This document shows, one piece after another, positions 1-12,600 of a DNA stretch of 26,873 bases. Each line of letters starts with the position of its first letter. Position 1 is the first letter of the stretch. The stretch is from NCBI GenBank assembly GCA_943704425.1, contig CALSCP010001890.1, positions 104,726 through 131,598 on the forward strand, in the 5' to 3' direction. The notes under the pieces were generated by a model. It saw only the letters and a list, made by a program, of their open reading frames with translations. It was not told the DNA's origin and did not search any database. The translations under genes were made by a program, and so were the position numbers. The stretch comes from Ministeria vibrans ATCC 50519 (Eukaryota > Opisthokonta > Filasterea).

Positions 1-18
1 CCCCCCCCCCCCCCCCCC
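1..18. repeat. Poly-C run at window edge
   Basis: Eighteen consecutive C residues open the window. The VPS45 gene should continue past this point, so this may be a contig edge, a homopolymer artefact or a real intronic C-tract. Confidence 0.6.
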
Positions 19-70
19 TTCTCTCTTGTTCCGCAGTACACATCGCCACCAACACGATTGGTCCACTTAC

Positions 71-1279
71 AACAAACTCCTTTGCCAGTCGTTTGCACAG
101 AGGAGAAGACTTCTGGAAGCGCACAACGGGCCGTTTACGCAGCGACAGACACACAGAGAGCAGTCCTTGCACTGTTCGCGACAGCGCACCGTGCGACCAT
201 TCATGCCGTCCCTGTGCCCCTTCGCCTGACGTCACAAAACAACAATGACTCACATGAATGACACAAAAGGTCATGAAAGCTCTTACCGGACGCGTGAAAG
301 GCTGAGTCGCCTAGTGTGAAAATGTTGGCACTGACACAGTTGTAGTCGCAAAAGAACTCGTGCACTTCACGCACTACTTCTTGTTCGTCTGCCTCCGCCA
401 GACGCTCGAGGTCGGTACGCTTCAGGGCGTTCGAGAAGTCTGAGACAAAGAAAAACCCCCCCCACAATACCACCAAGGTCACTTCCTCTCCCTTCCCACT
501 CCCAACCCCCCTTACAGAGGAAATACTGTCCGTATTTCGGTGCCCGGAGCTCTTCAACGAGTGCATGGATGCTTGATTCCGTCGGGCGCAGAAAGCAGAT
601 TGCCTAAAGGGAGAGAGAGAGAGCGCGCGCGCGCGCGACACGCACAGAGTGAGAGATGCGCACTGACACCAAACACAGTGCACTCAATTGAGCAAACCTT
701 CAGATGTGTCATTTTCTCTCGGTTGGGCGTGTCAATGCGCTCCACAAGGTACACTTCCTTCTGCAAAATCTCGCTTTGGGTGTACACCATGGAGATGACG
801 CTTGTCTGAAGGCGATACAACACCAGAAAACGAAACCGACCAAAAAAAAAAAGAAGAAAAAAGAAAAAAACGGGGACAGTTTGAGGAAATGAGAGGAAAT
901 GGGATTGTGATTGGTACCGTCTCCTTGTCCATGAGAAGGACCTTCATCCCCTGCTTGTGCTGGTCGGCGATCATGCGGCCCACATAGTCGCGGAGTGCCT
1001 AGAATCAACGCATTTCGCATTTTGAGGTGAGAGTTCGCCATCGAGAAAAACATTAGCGGAGTGAAAGAGAGCGGAAAGAGAGCGAAAAGCGCCACAGCAA
1101 CGGCCGCATCAGCGGAGGACGCCCAATACAAGCGGGCCAGGCAAGCCCAGCGGCCCCTCCCACGGCCGGACATGCCCGATTGGCCCATCACTGGTGAATT
1201 TCTCTTTTTTGGGGGGTTTCTCTTGCGTGGCACTTGAATGATACACGTCCACGCAAATGCGTACCTCGGATAAGTTCAT
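71..1279 (-). CDS. VPS45: VPS45, Sec1/Munc18-family protein (N-terminal exons, runs off left edge)
   Basis: VPS45 is the SM-family regulator of syntaxin/Tlg2-type SNAREs in TGN and endosome fusion. Six exons join in frame: 1279-1265, 998-918, 805-698, 603-516, 439-287 and 225-71. The five-codon first exon (MNLSE) joins [13 protein letters not shown], giving the usual VPS45 start. Family motifs follow in order: [20 protein letters not shown] (residues 23-42, spanning the exon 2/3 junction), [47 protein letters not shown] and the KRLAKEF region. These match animal VPS45 closely in residue order and spacing. About 200 residues are visible, roughly the first third of a ~570-residue family. The last visible exon ends at a GTAAGT donor (70-65), and no further exon is seen before the poly-C edge. 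Exon structure comes from splice sites and frame continuity. The family call is secure. Confidence 0.95.
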
Positions 1280-1828
1280 ACTGCGGTTGACTCAAAAGCG
1301 AGATAGTGAGAGAATGATAAAAAAAAATGTTTTATAAGTTTATTCAATTCAATCAAAATTTATTCAGTATGAAAAACGCAACACACTGCGGTGACACTGC
1401 GTTCAGCTTTAAGCTTTCATGTCACTGCAAAGATCACTGATTTACTGTCCATTGAGCTGCAAAGATCACTGATTCACTGTCCATTGAGCTGCAAAGATCA
1501 CTGATTCACTGTCCATTGAGCTCACTTATTTCACTGCTCGCTGGCTTAGTCTGGCTATGTCCTTATTGTCCTGTCGTGGTGACACGTCTCATTGTTCCTT
1601 CTGAAACATTTAACTGAAACATACACTCAGATATAATATCGACATGCAGCACTAGAGGAGTGAGCGTATCTTGTTATTCTCGTTGAGACAGATCTAGCTT
1701 CTCATGAGTCATGACAGAACGTGAATAAACCTGTATAATAACTAATCGCTTTTTTACTTGATCTCTCTCTCTCTCTCTCCTTTCCACACCACACACACAC
1801 ACATCCACAAACAGTCAACTCAGATGCT
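1280..1828. other. Intergenic spacer between PSMB5 3' end and VPS45 start
   Basis: This 549-bp spacer separates two minus-strand genes. It is AT-rich and holds a 32-bp tandem repeat (1425-1520) and a short CT run followed by an AC run near 1762-1802. The VPS45 promoter should lie just above 1279. No coding region is seen. Confidence 0.6.
1425..1520. repeat. 32-bp tandem repeat, three units
   Basis: Three consecutive 32-bp units start at 1425, 1457 and 1489. The unit begins CTGCAAAGATCACTGATT and ends TGTCCATTGAG. Units 2 and 3 are identical, and unit 1 differs by one base (T for C). Confidence 0.95.
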
Positions 1829-3304
<1,476 letters not shown>

Positions 3305-3639
3305 GCTTTTAGAGGGTAAATTCGGTAAAAAGAATGAGTCAATATGAGTCAATTAGTCAAAGAAAAATTCAAAGTAGTCAAAGAACGATCACAATATCAC
3401 TGACTTTTCCTTATAAATAATCAACTAAATTATTACTATATATAACTCCCTCTCGATGCTTCTGTAGCTTCGAGTGTGGTTCTGAGCTGTTTGTGTTGTC
3501 GCTTTTGTTTGTGAGTGATAATAAATTTTCCGATTCAAACAGAAAAAATTGTACCTCTTTGTACCTTTTGTTTCATCACTCTCAATACAAAAATGGTCGT
3601 CTCATTCATAATACGAAGAATCAAAACGAAAAAGTGGGA
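3305..3639. other. Intergenic spacer between TMEM63 3' end and PSMB5 start
   Basis: This 335-bp AT-rich spacer lies between two minus-strand genes. It should hold the PSMB5 promoter next to 3304 and the channel gene's 3' UTR next to 3639. No coding region is seen. Confidence 0.5.
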
Positions 3640-5642
3640 TTAAACGTCATTTGAACTTTGTTCGCTGGACTGAAACGACGGCGGGGCAATCATGGCGCGC
3701 GTTGAGACGCCGTCCAGCGACTCGCCAGTCATGGAGCCGTACATGGTGCTGACATTGGCGTGGGAGCGAGCATCGTCGCTGCGCTGGTACGACTGGGCAT
3801 CGCCATCTTCTGCATCCCACGGTAGCGCAGTCAGAGGAGCGGCCGACGCAGAGGCCTCCGCATGTGCCACAGCCTCGTTCATCGACATGGGCTTGTTACG
3901 ACGTTTGCGTTCGCGCGTTGCATTACCCGCTTCCATATCATCCTCGGTGGTACAGAGGGGTGGGATATAAGACTCGCTCACCGGATCAAGTGTGCCCATC
4001 ATCTCACTCACTCCGTCCTGTGTGAACTGCGAGACGGGCGGAAGCGCAAGTTGAATGCGACCATAAAGCCGCAGAATTGTCAGAGCAAGCTGAAAGAAGA
4101 AGACAAGAGTGTGTGAGTGAGTAGAGGGGGGGGGAGTGATAAAGAGATGTGTGTGCGTGCGTGTGTGAGCTACCGTGGTGAGAAACGCAAGGACAACAAG
4201 AACTGTCTGCACCGCATACTGACCCAACTTGAAACCAAGAAAGAAACACATTGCACCCTATATATACACAAGAGTTAGAGACACATGATATAACTCTAAT
4301 ATGAAACCTGATAGACCATCACACAGACAAAGACACAGTTGACGGCACTGCGAGTAAGACGGCCGTCAGGGGTACGCAGGGGTTGACGGGCCTGCTTGAG
4401 CAGAATGGTCTTCTCGACAAAGTACTGAACAAGAAAGTAGAGCACACCGGCAGGCACAATGAGCGGACAGGCAGTGCAAAAGACGAGGATTGCGCAGAAG
4501 ATGGCACACATGGGTGCGTAGCGCTGGCCTGGGTCGCAAAGTGTATGTGTGTGAGTGAGTACATTAATATGTCGACTTTGTGGGTACCAAAGCGAGCAGT
4601 AAAGAACCGGCTTTCGCGTGCATCCTGCTTATCGCGAGGGGTCACGGCGCGACGAAGCTTGTACGTGCGCACAAGACCATCCAGGACGGGGAGGAGACGC
4701 AGGGCAGTGCCGACAAGGGCCGCAAAGAGGACAAAGTTGACAAAGATGGCTCCATTGTTAGGCAGGAACACACATTGGATGCGCGAGACGGCATTGTGTT
4801 GTGAATGGAAGATGACCTGCACAATCGCATCGGCCGACGTGAGCATCAGCGACGGAAGAATCTACGCATCATGATGAGTGTGAGAAACAAGAAGGAGGGG
4901 TGAGTGATCCCGTACGACTGTGGACAGAATGGCATAGGCAAATGACTTGCGGACAACACTGATTTCGCGTTGGGAGATGGTGGAATGTTTCTCCCAGTAG
5001 GCAGTGGTGTTGACGAGGACAGGCATGAGGATAGTAATCGTGTACAGGAGAATGGTCGGCTGAGGGAGAAAAAGTGACAAAGTTCAGAAGATGAGGAATT
5101 GTTGTGAGTTGAAAGGAGGAGAAGGTGACACGAATACTGCGTAAGGCAAAAAAAAAAGTGTGTGTGTGCGTGTGCGTGTCGTGTGTGAGTGGTTACAATG
5201 ACTGTCGTGAGGAGGGCACTACGGTTGATGACATCACTGGTGTGGAAGGTCTGATTGTCAATCTGCTCAAGAGTCGACAGGACAGACATGGGAGTGGTCC
5301 AGAAGAGCAGGAGCGCTACAAAGCCAATGTTGACCAAGAGCGCACGCACGGTGCGTTCCCGCCGGGGAATTGCGATCACGTCCCATTGGATGTCGTTGGA
5401 CTCGGGTGCGATCTTCATTTGCCACAGATTCACCTGAAAACAGATAGAAATGAATGAGTGCAATGAGAGGAGAGGTAGAACAGGAGTTGAAGTGAGAGGA
5501 AAGAGAAAACTTGGAATATCACAAAGAGCATACACATCATATATGCACAGAAAAGAAAATAGGTGTAAAGAGAGTGATATATAGACGCTGTTACAAGCGG
5601 GCAAACAGAGACGAGCATGCAGTGAGAGACAGACAGACACAG

Positions 5643-5673
<31 letters not shown>

Positions 5674-7532
5674 CACACATGCAAATTATAAGGGCCATCG
5701 ACAGAAACCCGCGGCAGTACCTGAAGAGACGGGTTCTGAACAAGCTGATGCTTGTGGTAGTCGGTGAGACAGCGCAGGGTCGTGTCGCGTGTGCGGAACG
5801 TCACAAACGCAATTCCACTGTGCCGATTCATCGCCTAATCACGTTCACACAAGTACACACCCATCAGACGTTAATCATTTAACTACGTGTCCGTAACGAC
5901 TCTATACCTTTTCCATCTGAGTACGCTTCAACTGGGTGAGTCTGTCCAGCTCTGCTCTCTCAGTCGCCAATGCGTCATAGGGAGGGCCGATGGGAAAGCA
6001 TTTGCAGCAGCAGACGCCTGCGCGGTGCTGCTTCATGACTGTCGCGCTGCCACTTTGCATGCTCTCATACTCATATCTGATAAAAGTGGGCACGAGAAGG
6101 CAGGTTGAGGGAGTGAGTGAGTGATTAACAATGATAACAGTGTGATTGTTGATTGTGCACGAAAGGTACGTATTGTGCTCGTTTTGTAATAATATTATAA
6201 TTATTGTTGTTTTGTACCTTTCGACCTGTCGCTGACATTTTAAAAGTTTCTTTTGCGTTTCAGTCAGTAGTGACACGTCAGGAGGAACTTCAACGACCAA
6301 AACCTAATTCAAAAAAATAATAACACTATGATCACCAAGGAATACTGTGTGTCTGTTGGACTTACTTCCAAATCGGAGTATGCTCGACGAAACAACTGGT
6401 GAATTGCCTTTGCACGATCATTATTGTCACCCATAGGAATGCCAAAGATCATCACGGTCCTAAGAGAAAACGCAGTGGAGGAGAGGGTGAGAGGGTTATT
6501 CGAGATGGGGTTGAAAATCAGGAGGGTTACATTGGACAAAAGGGGGTAGAGACATTATTGGGCACTAGTTTTTTTATCCTCTTATTATTCGTGTGAGGCT
6601 GTATACCTGCCCCGTGGCTTTGCAATCTCTCGTGTGCTGACTCTGCGAGCAAACCGATGCAGAAAGAAGATCGCGACGGCTGAGTTGACATACACCAAGA
6701 CTGTGTGCGCCCACAATCGCCCAAACCTATCTCACACTGAAATCAATACAGGAGCTTCCTCCCTCCTCACTTCTCTCTCTCTTTTAAGCTGACTTTGAGC
6801 TGAGTGTATCAAGATTGGAAATGGTTGTTTGGCTGAACCCCACCAGTCCCATCCTACGTTGGGTAGTGACGCAATAAATGCTCAGTCGAACTTTCTCCAT
6901 TCACTTACGTTCCCGACAGGTTGACAGGAAGAGCAACGACGAGCGAGAAGAAACAGACGACCACTACAATGGTCAGAAGCGTGCGGATCAAGTCCATAAA
7001 GTCGGCGGCATCGCGACCGCCCGCCTCCTGAACGTGCGCCGCGGTCGCTTGATACACCGGCCCCATCCACGAGAACCACGTCCCGGAGTAGCCGGGCAGC
7101 ACCGACGTTCGCGATTCGTTTGGGTTGCTCAGTAGTGGCGAGGAGAGCGCGGAGTTCTGAGACGAAGCCCTAAAGTGAGTGAGACTCGCAAAGGTCAGTG
7201 GCAGAGCTCAAGACCAACGCAGAAAATTACCGATCGCGACTGTACGCACTGACAGACGTGTTCTTTCGCGCCACTAAGGGCTGTTCTTCGTGGTCAGCGT
7301 CGTCTTCTGCGTCATGTTGATGACCATAACGCTAAAGATACAGAGAAAGTCAGAAGAGAGGAAAAACGTCCAGTTTTCTCATTTTGACCTGATTGAGACA
7401 ATAGAAAAAGAAGGCAAGAGCCCAAATGGGCACAAAGATCACAAGTGAGGTGGGAACTCCGCCGTGTGCCGACAGCGACGTCGTGATGTTGAGGTCGCAT
7501 GGATTGTCGGGAACCGATGAATTGCCAAACAT
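3640..7532 (-). CDS. TMEM63: TMEM63/CSC1/OSCA-family membrane channel
   Basis: The OSCA/TMEM63 family are osmo- or mechanosensitive cation channels. Fourteen exons join in frame: 7532-7389, 7331-7231, 7169-6909, 6726-6607, 6459-6366, 6303-6218, 6076-5908, 5834-5721, 5433-5197, 5059-4916, 4861-4588, 4528-4308, 4257-4174 and 4089-3640 (about 832 residues, TAA stop). Order of elements: extracellular N-terminus with N-glycosylation sequons; TM0 (SLVIFVPIWALAFFFYCL); two further helices, the second in HTVLVYVNSAVAIFFLHRF; then a split cytosolic domain starting TVMIFGIP and including GIAFVTFRTRD and the Cys cluster VCCCKCFPIGPPYDAL. The IAPESNDIQWDVIAI segment leads into the RSN1-type 7-helix core (exons 9-14), including YWEKHSTISQREISVVRKSF and CAIFCAILVFCTACPLIVP. 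A Ser/Asp-rich cytosolic tail of ~130 residues follows. Helix order matches animal TMEM63. The ion pore and mechanosensitivity are inferred from family only. Confidence 0.93.
5641..5673. repeat. (AC)n microsatellite in TMEM63 intron 8
   Basis: An AC dinucleotide run lies between exons 8 and 9 of the channel gene. Confidence 0.85.
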
Positions 7533-8110
7533 TGTCTCAAAGCAGAAGGGGCCACGCGTTCACACAACTCCGCTCTTCGTTTGTCCAATGTCCACAGATA
7601 AAGGTACCCTTGAAAGTAAGCAAAGCGAGAAAAATAATATTGTAAATTGTTTTTTCTTTTTTCTGCGGTCAAACTGAAACTGAACTCATAAACAAGTCAT
7701 CCCAAAACCCCCAGACACGAAACTTTCCCAAATACACAAACGAAACACACATACAGGTCTGTCTGTCTGTCTGTCTGTCATACACTGATACACTAATATT
7801 CCACTCATCGGCGAAATGCGAATGAGTGAGTCATCGCAGTCTTACAGCCATTAATAATTGTGAATCAATTAATCAAAATAATTAATAATTATTATTAATT
7901 ATTAGAGTTTCGGTCGAGTTTGCAAGGCGGTCTGGCTGTGTCTTTGCGTGGTGAGTGGTGACTGCATCATTAATAAATGGGTTGTATTCTTCTTCTTCTT
8001 CTAATTATTATTCACTCACTTCTTTCCTAGGGCTAGGGGATTGATCTTGGGAGATGAGCTTAACATGATTTTATTCCTATGATCAAGCAAACCCGACCAC
8101 CATCAGTCCA
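7533..8110. other. Intergenic spacer upstream of TMEM63
   Basis: This 578-bp spacer holds a short CTGT run (about 7757-7777), an AT-rich TAAT/ATTA patch (7850-7905) and one copy of a dispersed repeat (7926-8001). The channel gene promoter and the 3' UTR of the zinc-finger gene should lie here. No coding region is seen. Confidence 0.55.
7926..8001. repeat. Dispersed repeat, copy 1
   Basis: This copy starts GGCGGTCTGGCTGTGTC, contains AAATGGGTTGTATTC, and ends in a TTC triplet run next to ATT-rich DNA. A second copy is at 9166-9232 in the same orientation. Copy 1 carries an extra 7-nt GTGGTGA-type duplication. No terminal inverted repeats or open frame are seen, so the class is unknown. Confidence 0.8.
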
Positions 8111-8719
8111 TCACAAGGATGGGAATTCGTCTTCGTCGGCGATGTCCCCGTGGAAGTGCGCCCCATGCTGGTATGGGCAACAAGGATAGCACCCGGCGGG
8201 AGCGCCGACGATCTGGCACCGATGCAAACTGAGTGCCGCACGGGCCGTCGCGGTGTCGACATGCATGAAGAGGCAGTTGTGCCAGTACGGACACTTGCCT
8301 GCAAAGAGAAACTTGTAGCATAGCCGTGGTATCTGCGCTTCTGGTTGGACTTGATTGTTTTCCTGCAGCCAGCGGGTAAACTTGGTTGGATACAGCTGGT
8401 TGGTGGGGATGACCAGCACGGGGTTGTCAGCGTGCTTGCTGCCCCAGTCGTACATGCGGACGACATCTTGAAGCACGCCGGCTGCAAGGAGCTGGTAGCC
8501 GGCTGGTGGCTGCAAGTCCTCCAAGTTGTGCACCCTGATGCAATCGCCATCAAGACAACCTGGGTTGAGTCGATCGAGCGACTCACTGTCGAACGCGGTC
8601 TGACACAGTCGGGATTGGGGCGGAATAAAGCTTCCGGGCACCTTGGACCATAGTGGAGTAAACTGCTGCTGTGCGTGGGGCGGTACCGGTGGATAGCCTT
8701 GAAAGTAAATATCGTCCAT
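8111..8719 (-). CDS. CCCH zinc-finger protein
   Basis: A single-exon reading frame of 202 residues ends in TGA. I cannot assign it to a named orthologue. A canonical CX8CX5CX3H finger is visible (CYKFLFAGKC...CLFMH, residues ~136-155). A degenerate second one follows with CX8CX3CX3H spacing (CQIVGAPAGC...CPYQH). An earlier GCLDGDCIRVH segment resembles the second half of a finger. CCCH proteins usually bind RNA. The start MDDIYFQGYPPVPP is chosen because a Pro/Gln-rich N-terminus fits the family. The frame is open for 66 more codons upstream, but that part is hydrophobic and low in coding character. A pyrimidine tract with TTTAG just before the ATG could be a 5'-UTR acceptor. The gene is flanked by two copies of a dispersed repeat. 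Confidence 0.8.
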   Translation of the reverse strand: MDDIYFQGYPPVPPHAQQQFTPLWSKVPGSFIPPQSRLCQTAFDSESLDRLNPGCLDGDCIRVHNLEDLQPPAGYQLLAAGVLQDVVRMYDWGSKHADNPVLVIPTNQLYPTKFTRWLQENNQVQPEAQIPRLCYKFLFAGKCPYWHNCLFMHVDTATARAALSLHRCQIVGAPAGCYPCCPYQHGAHFHGDIADEDEFPSL

Positions 8720-9116
8720 TTTTGGTCGACTAAAGAAGTTTTTGGCTGTTAAAAAAGCAAAAGAAAGGGGAAAGCCCCGAGGTGAAGCGTGCTCCAGAGA
8801 TCCACAAGTCACAACTGGGTGAAGTGTCAAGTGACAGAAGTGTATTAAAGATGTCTCAATTCTGAACGCGAACAAAAGCGGAGCGTGTACGGAAAAATCA
8901 ACAAAAAACCACAACAAAAAAAAAAAAACAAAACAAAAAAAAACAAAAACAAAAAAAAAACTTAAACCCAGATACTATGCTAACCAGCAGTCTCAGCTCA
9001 CTCATACTGCATAGAACCCAAAAATGGCAACAAAAAAAACAGCAACTTACTTTTGTGAAAGATGAATAAAAGTGTGAAAGAAAGTGATAATAAATTGCAA
9101 TAATAATAAAATTAAT

Positions 9117-9120
<4 letters not shown>

Positions 9121-9165
<45 letters not shown>
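9121..9165. repeat. (TTA)n microsatellite
   Basis: About 15 TTA units directly abut the left end of dispersed repeat copy 2. Confidence 0.9.
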
Positions 9166-9231
9166 GGCGGTCTGACTGTGTCTTCGCGTGGTGACTGTAT
9201 CATTATTAAATGGGTTGTATTCTTCTTCTTC

Positions 9232-9232
<1 letters not shown>
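9166..9232. repeat. Dispersed repeat, copy 2
   Basis: Starts GGCGGTCTGACTGTGTC and ends with TTC triplets, followed by TTA units to 9269. It matches copy 1 at 7926 almost base for base, except for a 7-nt gap and a few substitutions. Simple-sequence flanks on both sides fit a short retroelement tail or hitch-hiking microsatellite, but neither is proven. Confidence 0.8.
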
Positions 9233-9269
<37 letters not shown>

Positions 9270-9648
9270 GCATGATCTAACCTTAAAACCCTCCGGGATC
9301 CAAGGGGTTAAATCATACAATAGTGCCGCGTAAACGAGTGGAGAGTGGTTTATTCGTTGAGTTGAACGATCGAAAATAATTAGGCCTTTAGAATAATCGC
9401 TTGCGAGCGGCTTTTGAAAAGGAGTCTCGTCATAATAAACGTTTTCGTGTGCGCATGAGCATCTCCATGGGCATTTGTCAACGTAATACGAATAAGACGA
9501 CAAATGGGGAAATTGCAAGACTGCTAAGGAATTCTCTTCTATCCTATTTCAATTTCTCTTATTAATTTTTATAATGTCATAGTAAGATGTACTTAAAAAT
9601 TCCGCAGTAAACACACACAAAAATCATAATAATAATAATACAAAATTA

Positions 9649-12600
9649 TTAAACGTCATCGTCGTTCACCCACTGGTGCGCATCCGACATGGAATTGTCC
9701 AGAGATGACTCGTTATACGAGTCAAAGGCACCCGCAGCGTTCTGACGCGGACGAGGACTGGTCACGGTCGTCGCCGATGGGATGGTCGACATGACCTGCT
9801 CGAGGCGGCGGAACGAGTTGGGCGACAGCACCATCTTGCCAGCGTGCAGGTGCATCACTTGGTCACGCGTGAAGACGGCCTCTTCTTTCACACTGTCCGC
9901 ATCGCTCGTGTCTTCCTCATCATCAATCTCAATCTGCGTCTCGCGTAACCCGTCGGCGTCATCTCCGTCAAGCAGCGAGGGCTGCTCAAACTCACTGAGA
10001 CGGCCGTCCACAATGGAATCGTCCACGACGTCAAGTGGCGTCAGTCCCACGTGTGTCATTGTCGTCTCATTGTGTTCCACGACAGTGCGTCGTCGTCGTC
10101 GCTCGCCATCCGACCGACCAACACTCCCGCTGCTCTCTCGCACACTGCTTCCTTCACTTCTACCACCACCATTGTTGCCATTGTTGCCGCCCCCTTCACT
10201 TCCAACGGGTCCCTCTTCCAACACCATCTCGTGCGTGTATCCTTCACTGAACGGTCGCACTCGCTGCGGTGAAGGTGCCGAGTCCAGCGTGCGTCGTCGA
10301 CGTGCCTGGGCGTGCGACGACGGTGACGGCACACTCGTGCGTGCACTAGGACCCTCCAGTGAGCGACGCATGGCTTCGTGACGCTCCTCCTCCTCGGCAG
10401 GATCGAAAGAGTCCGCAATCGTCATGGTGGAGCCGAGTCGCGGCATGAAGTGGCGCATGCGGATGGCCTCGCGTGGGAGTACATCAAGCGAACTCGACGA
10501 GCCACTGCGACCACCGACAGACTGTGTGTTTCCAGCGCCAACGGTACGACGAGACGGCACTACCTCGGGCGACTCCTGGTGCTCCTTCAACATGCTCACG
10601 ACGCACTCAGTCGAAAGACCCGCCTGCACCGCCTCCTCAACAGCATCGTCAGAGAAGACGCGACTCACCGAACGCACCGCTGCACGAGGAACACTACTGC
10701 GCGGCGACGCAGTACTTGGCGTCGACGTCCTCTCGTGCACCAGCGGAGACGACACCCGCCCCACCGCCCCACCATGCCGCGCGTTTGTAGTTCCCGCTCG
10801 AGGATTTCCGCCGCGCGCAGGCGAGACCATGCCCTGACGTGTAATCGCACCCGCGCCAGCCCCTGCACCCGCACCACCAGTGCCATTGGACGAGCCCGAT
10901 GAGGCAGCTGCGGGCTGCGCGCGTCGTAGACACGCACACTTGCGACGCAGGTTGGGGAAACGTGTGTCGAGTTCCTTGCCAAGTACCTTACGCACTCGGG
11001 CGGGCAGACAGTAGGCGTAGAAGAGGGTAAAGGTCTGCGCAACATGACTGAAGACAAAAATGTACGAAAAGATGGGGTGCGAGCCAAAAAGCACAAAAAT
11101 TCCGCAGAGCCAGGTGAGACCCAGCAGGACTGCAAGCGACGTGGTCACACGAATAGTGTACCACTCCAGCTCGAGTTCTTCGCGTCGCTCCTGCTGCACC
11201 TGTCGCTGCTTCTCCAGTTGCTCCTCACGCATTGCCCGCACTCGGTCGGTAATGTCTGTTTGAGTGGCGGGCAAGTCGAGCGTAGGCGGCAACGACGACT
11301 GCTCATTGACAAGCTCGCGAATCACGCGAAGTTCGTCTTCCGAGTCAATGGTGGTAATGCTCAAGTCACGCACAACGGACGACACAGCCGTGTCATTGGA
11401 CGACTTCCATGCCGTCTTTTGCATCGCATTGTCCGAGTCATGCCAGCTCCCCACGACGGTACGCTCGGTCAGTGCCGGTGCAAGTGCGGTGGGGCTGGCC
11501 ACTTGTGGCAGCAGCGAACGACTCGCCGTCGGACTGTTCAGCGACTCGAGCGAGTCGGAAAAAATCGACAGGTCGTGACTGAGTGGACGGCCAAGCGCGG
11601 GTGACGACGTAGTGCGTGTCTGCGCGAGCCGACGCACCTCAGGCGAACCCAAACGTGACAAGGGCATGTAGGAGGTGGCGTCAGGATGGCGCGAGGCAGA
11701 ACGCGTCAACAGCATGCTGCTACGACTGCGACTGGCCGCCACACGACCGCCACGCACAGGCTCGGGCGAGCCAGGTTGACTGAACACGTCCGACAGAACC
11801 ACCGTGTCTGAGTCGCTTCCACCGCCTTCGCCCATAGGGGACATTTCCATGATTTCATCGGGACGATTGGACGATGTCGTGCTGCGCCGTGTTTGTGTGG
11901 TGCGGCGCGCGGGCCGTTGCGCCTCGCCCGTCAAGACGCGCGTCGTGCGACGTGCGCGCTTGACTATCTTGCGCGCCTCGTAGAAGATGTACGTGTTGAT
12001 GAGGACCACACAAAAGGCGGGCGCAAGGAGCGCACCCGAGATGGCAGCGGTGGTCGGCAGGAAGCAGAAAGAGTCGGACGACATAACGTGCCCATAAGCA
12101 CTGAGAGGCGAGCCACCATTAGCTATAACCACAGCAATAATGTAAACGATGACAATGACAAAGGGCGCCGCCACCACTGTGACAATGAGTCGCGTGTCGT
12201 GTCCTTCGTACGATGGACTCGGCTGAATCTTCACAAAGCAATAGTAGGCCTTGTAGCCGTGCAGTGCCAGCATAGAAAACTGCCCAAGCACCACCACATG
12301 CATGAGCAAACCAAGCGTAAAGCACTCGGGGACGTCGATGCCGCTGGAGACGAGTGCGTCCACGATGAAGAACACATCGGTCAGCAGAATGGTGAAGACA
12401 ATGCCAAGCACATAGGAGATGTTCTGGTTCTGGCGGCTTCGAAGGACGGGCACGAATAGATAGAGAAGCAGGGTACAGGCGGCGAGCAGCAGACTGAGGC
12501 TGGTCGACACATAGGAGAAGGCGGTGAGAGCAGCCGAGGCGGGCGCATCGCCACGCGCGTCAAGAAGCACGGCAAAGTTGGTGACGTGCGAGCAGGCGCA

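Larger units (their letters stand above)
8720..9648. other. Intergenic spacer with A-rich tracts, (TTA)n runs and dispersed repeat
   Basis: This 929-bp spacer holds a region of A runs broken by C (8912-8961), two TTA microsatellites (9121-9165 and 9232-9269) and dispersed repeat copy 2 between them. From 9270 to 9648 nothing is recognised apart from a small AACCC...GGGTT inverted pair near 9287-9310. An open minus-strand frame crosses the whole area but encodes mainly Asn/Lys/Phe runs from the microsatellites. Confidence 0.55.

Noticed and set aside
8898-9518. Open minus-strand frame of ~206 codons
   Set aside because: It is mostly Asn, Lys and Phe runs from TTA and A-rich microsatellites, with no family resemblance and no splice support.
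9782-10902. Several plus-strand frames opposite the receptor tail
   Set aside because: They are antisense shadows of GC-rich Ser/Arg coding sequence in the receptor. The minus strand carries recognisable domains.
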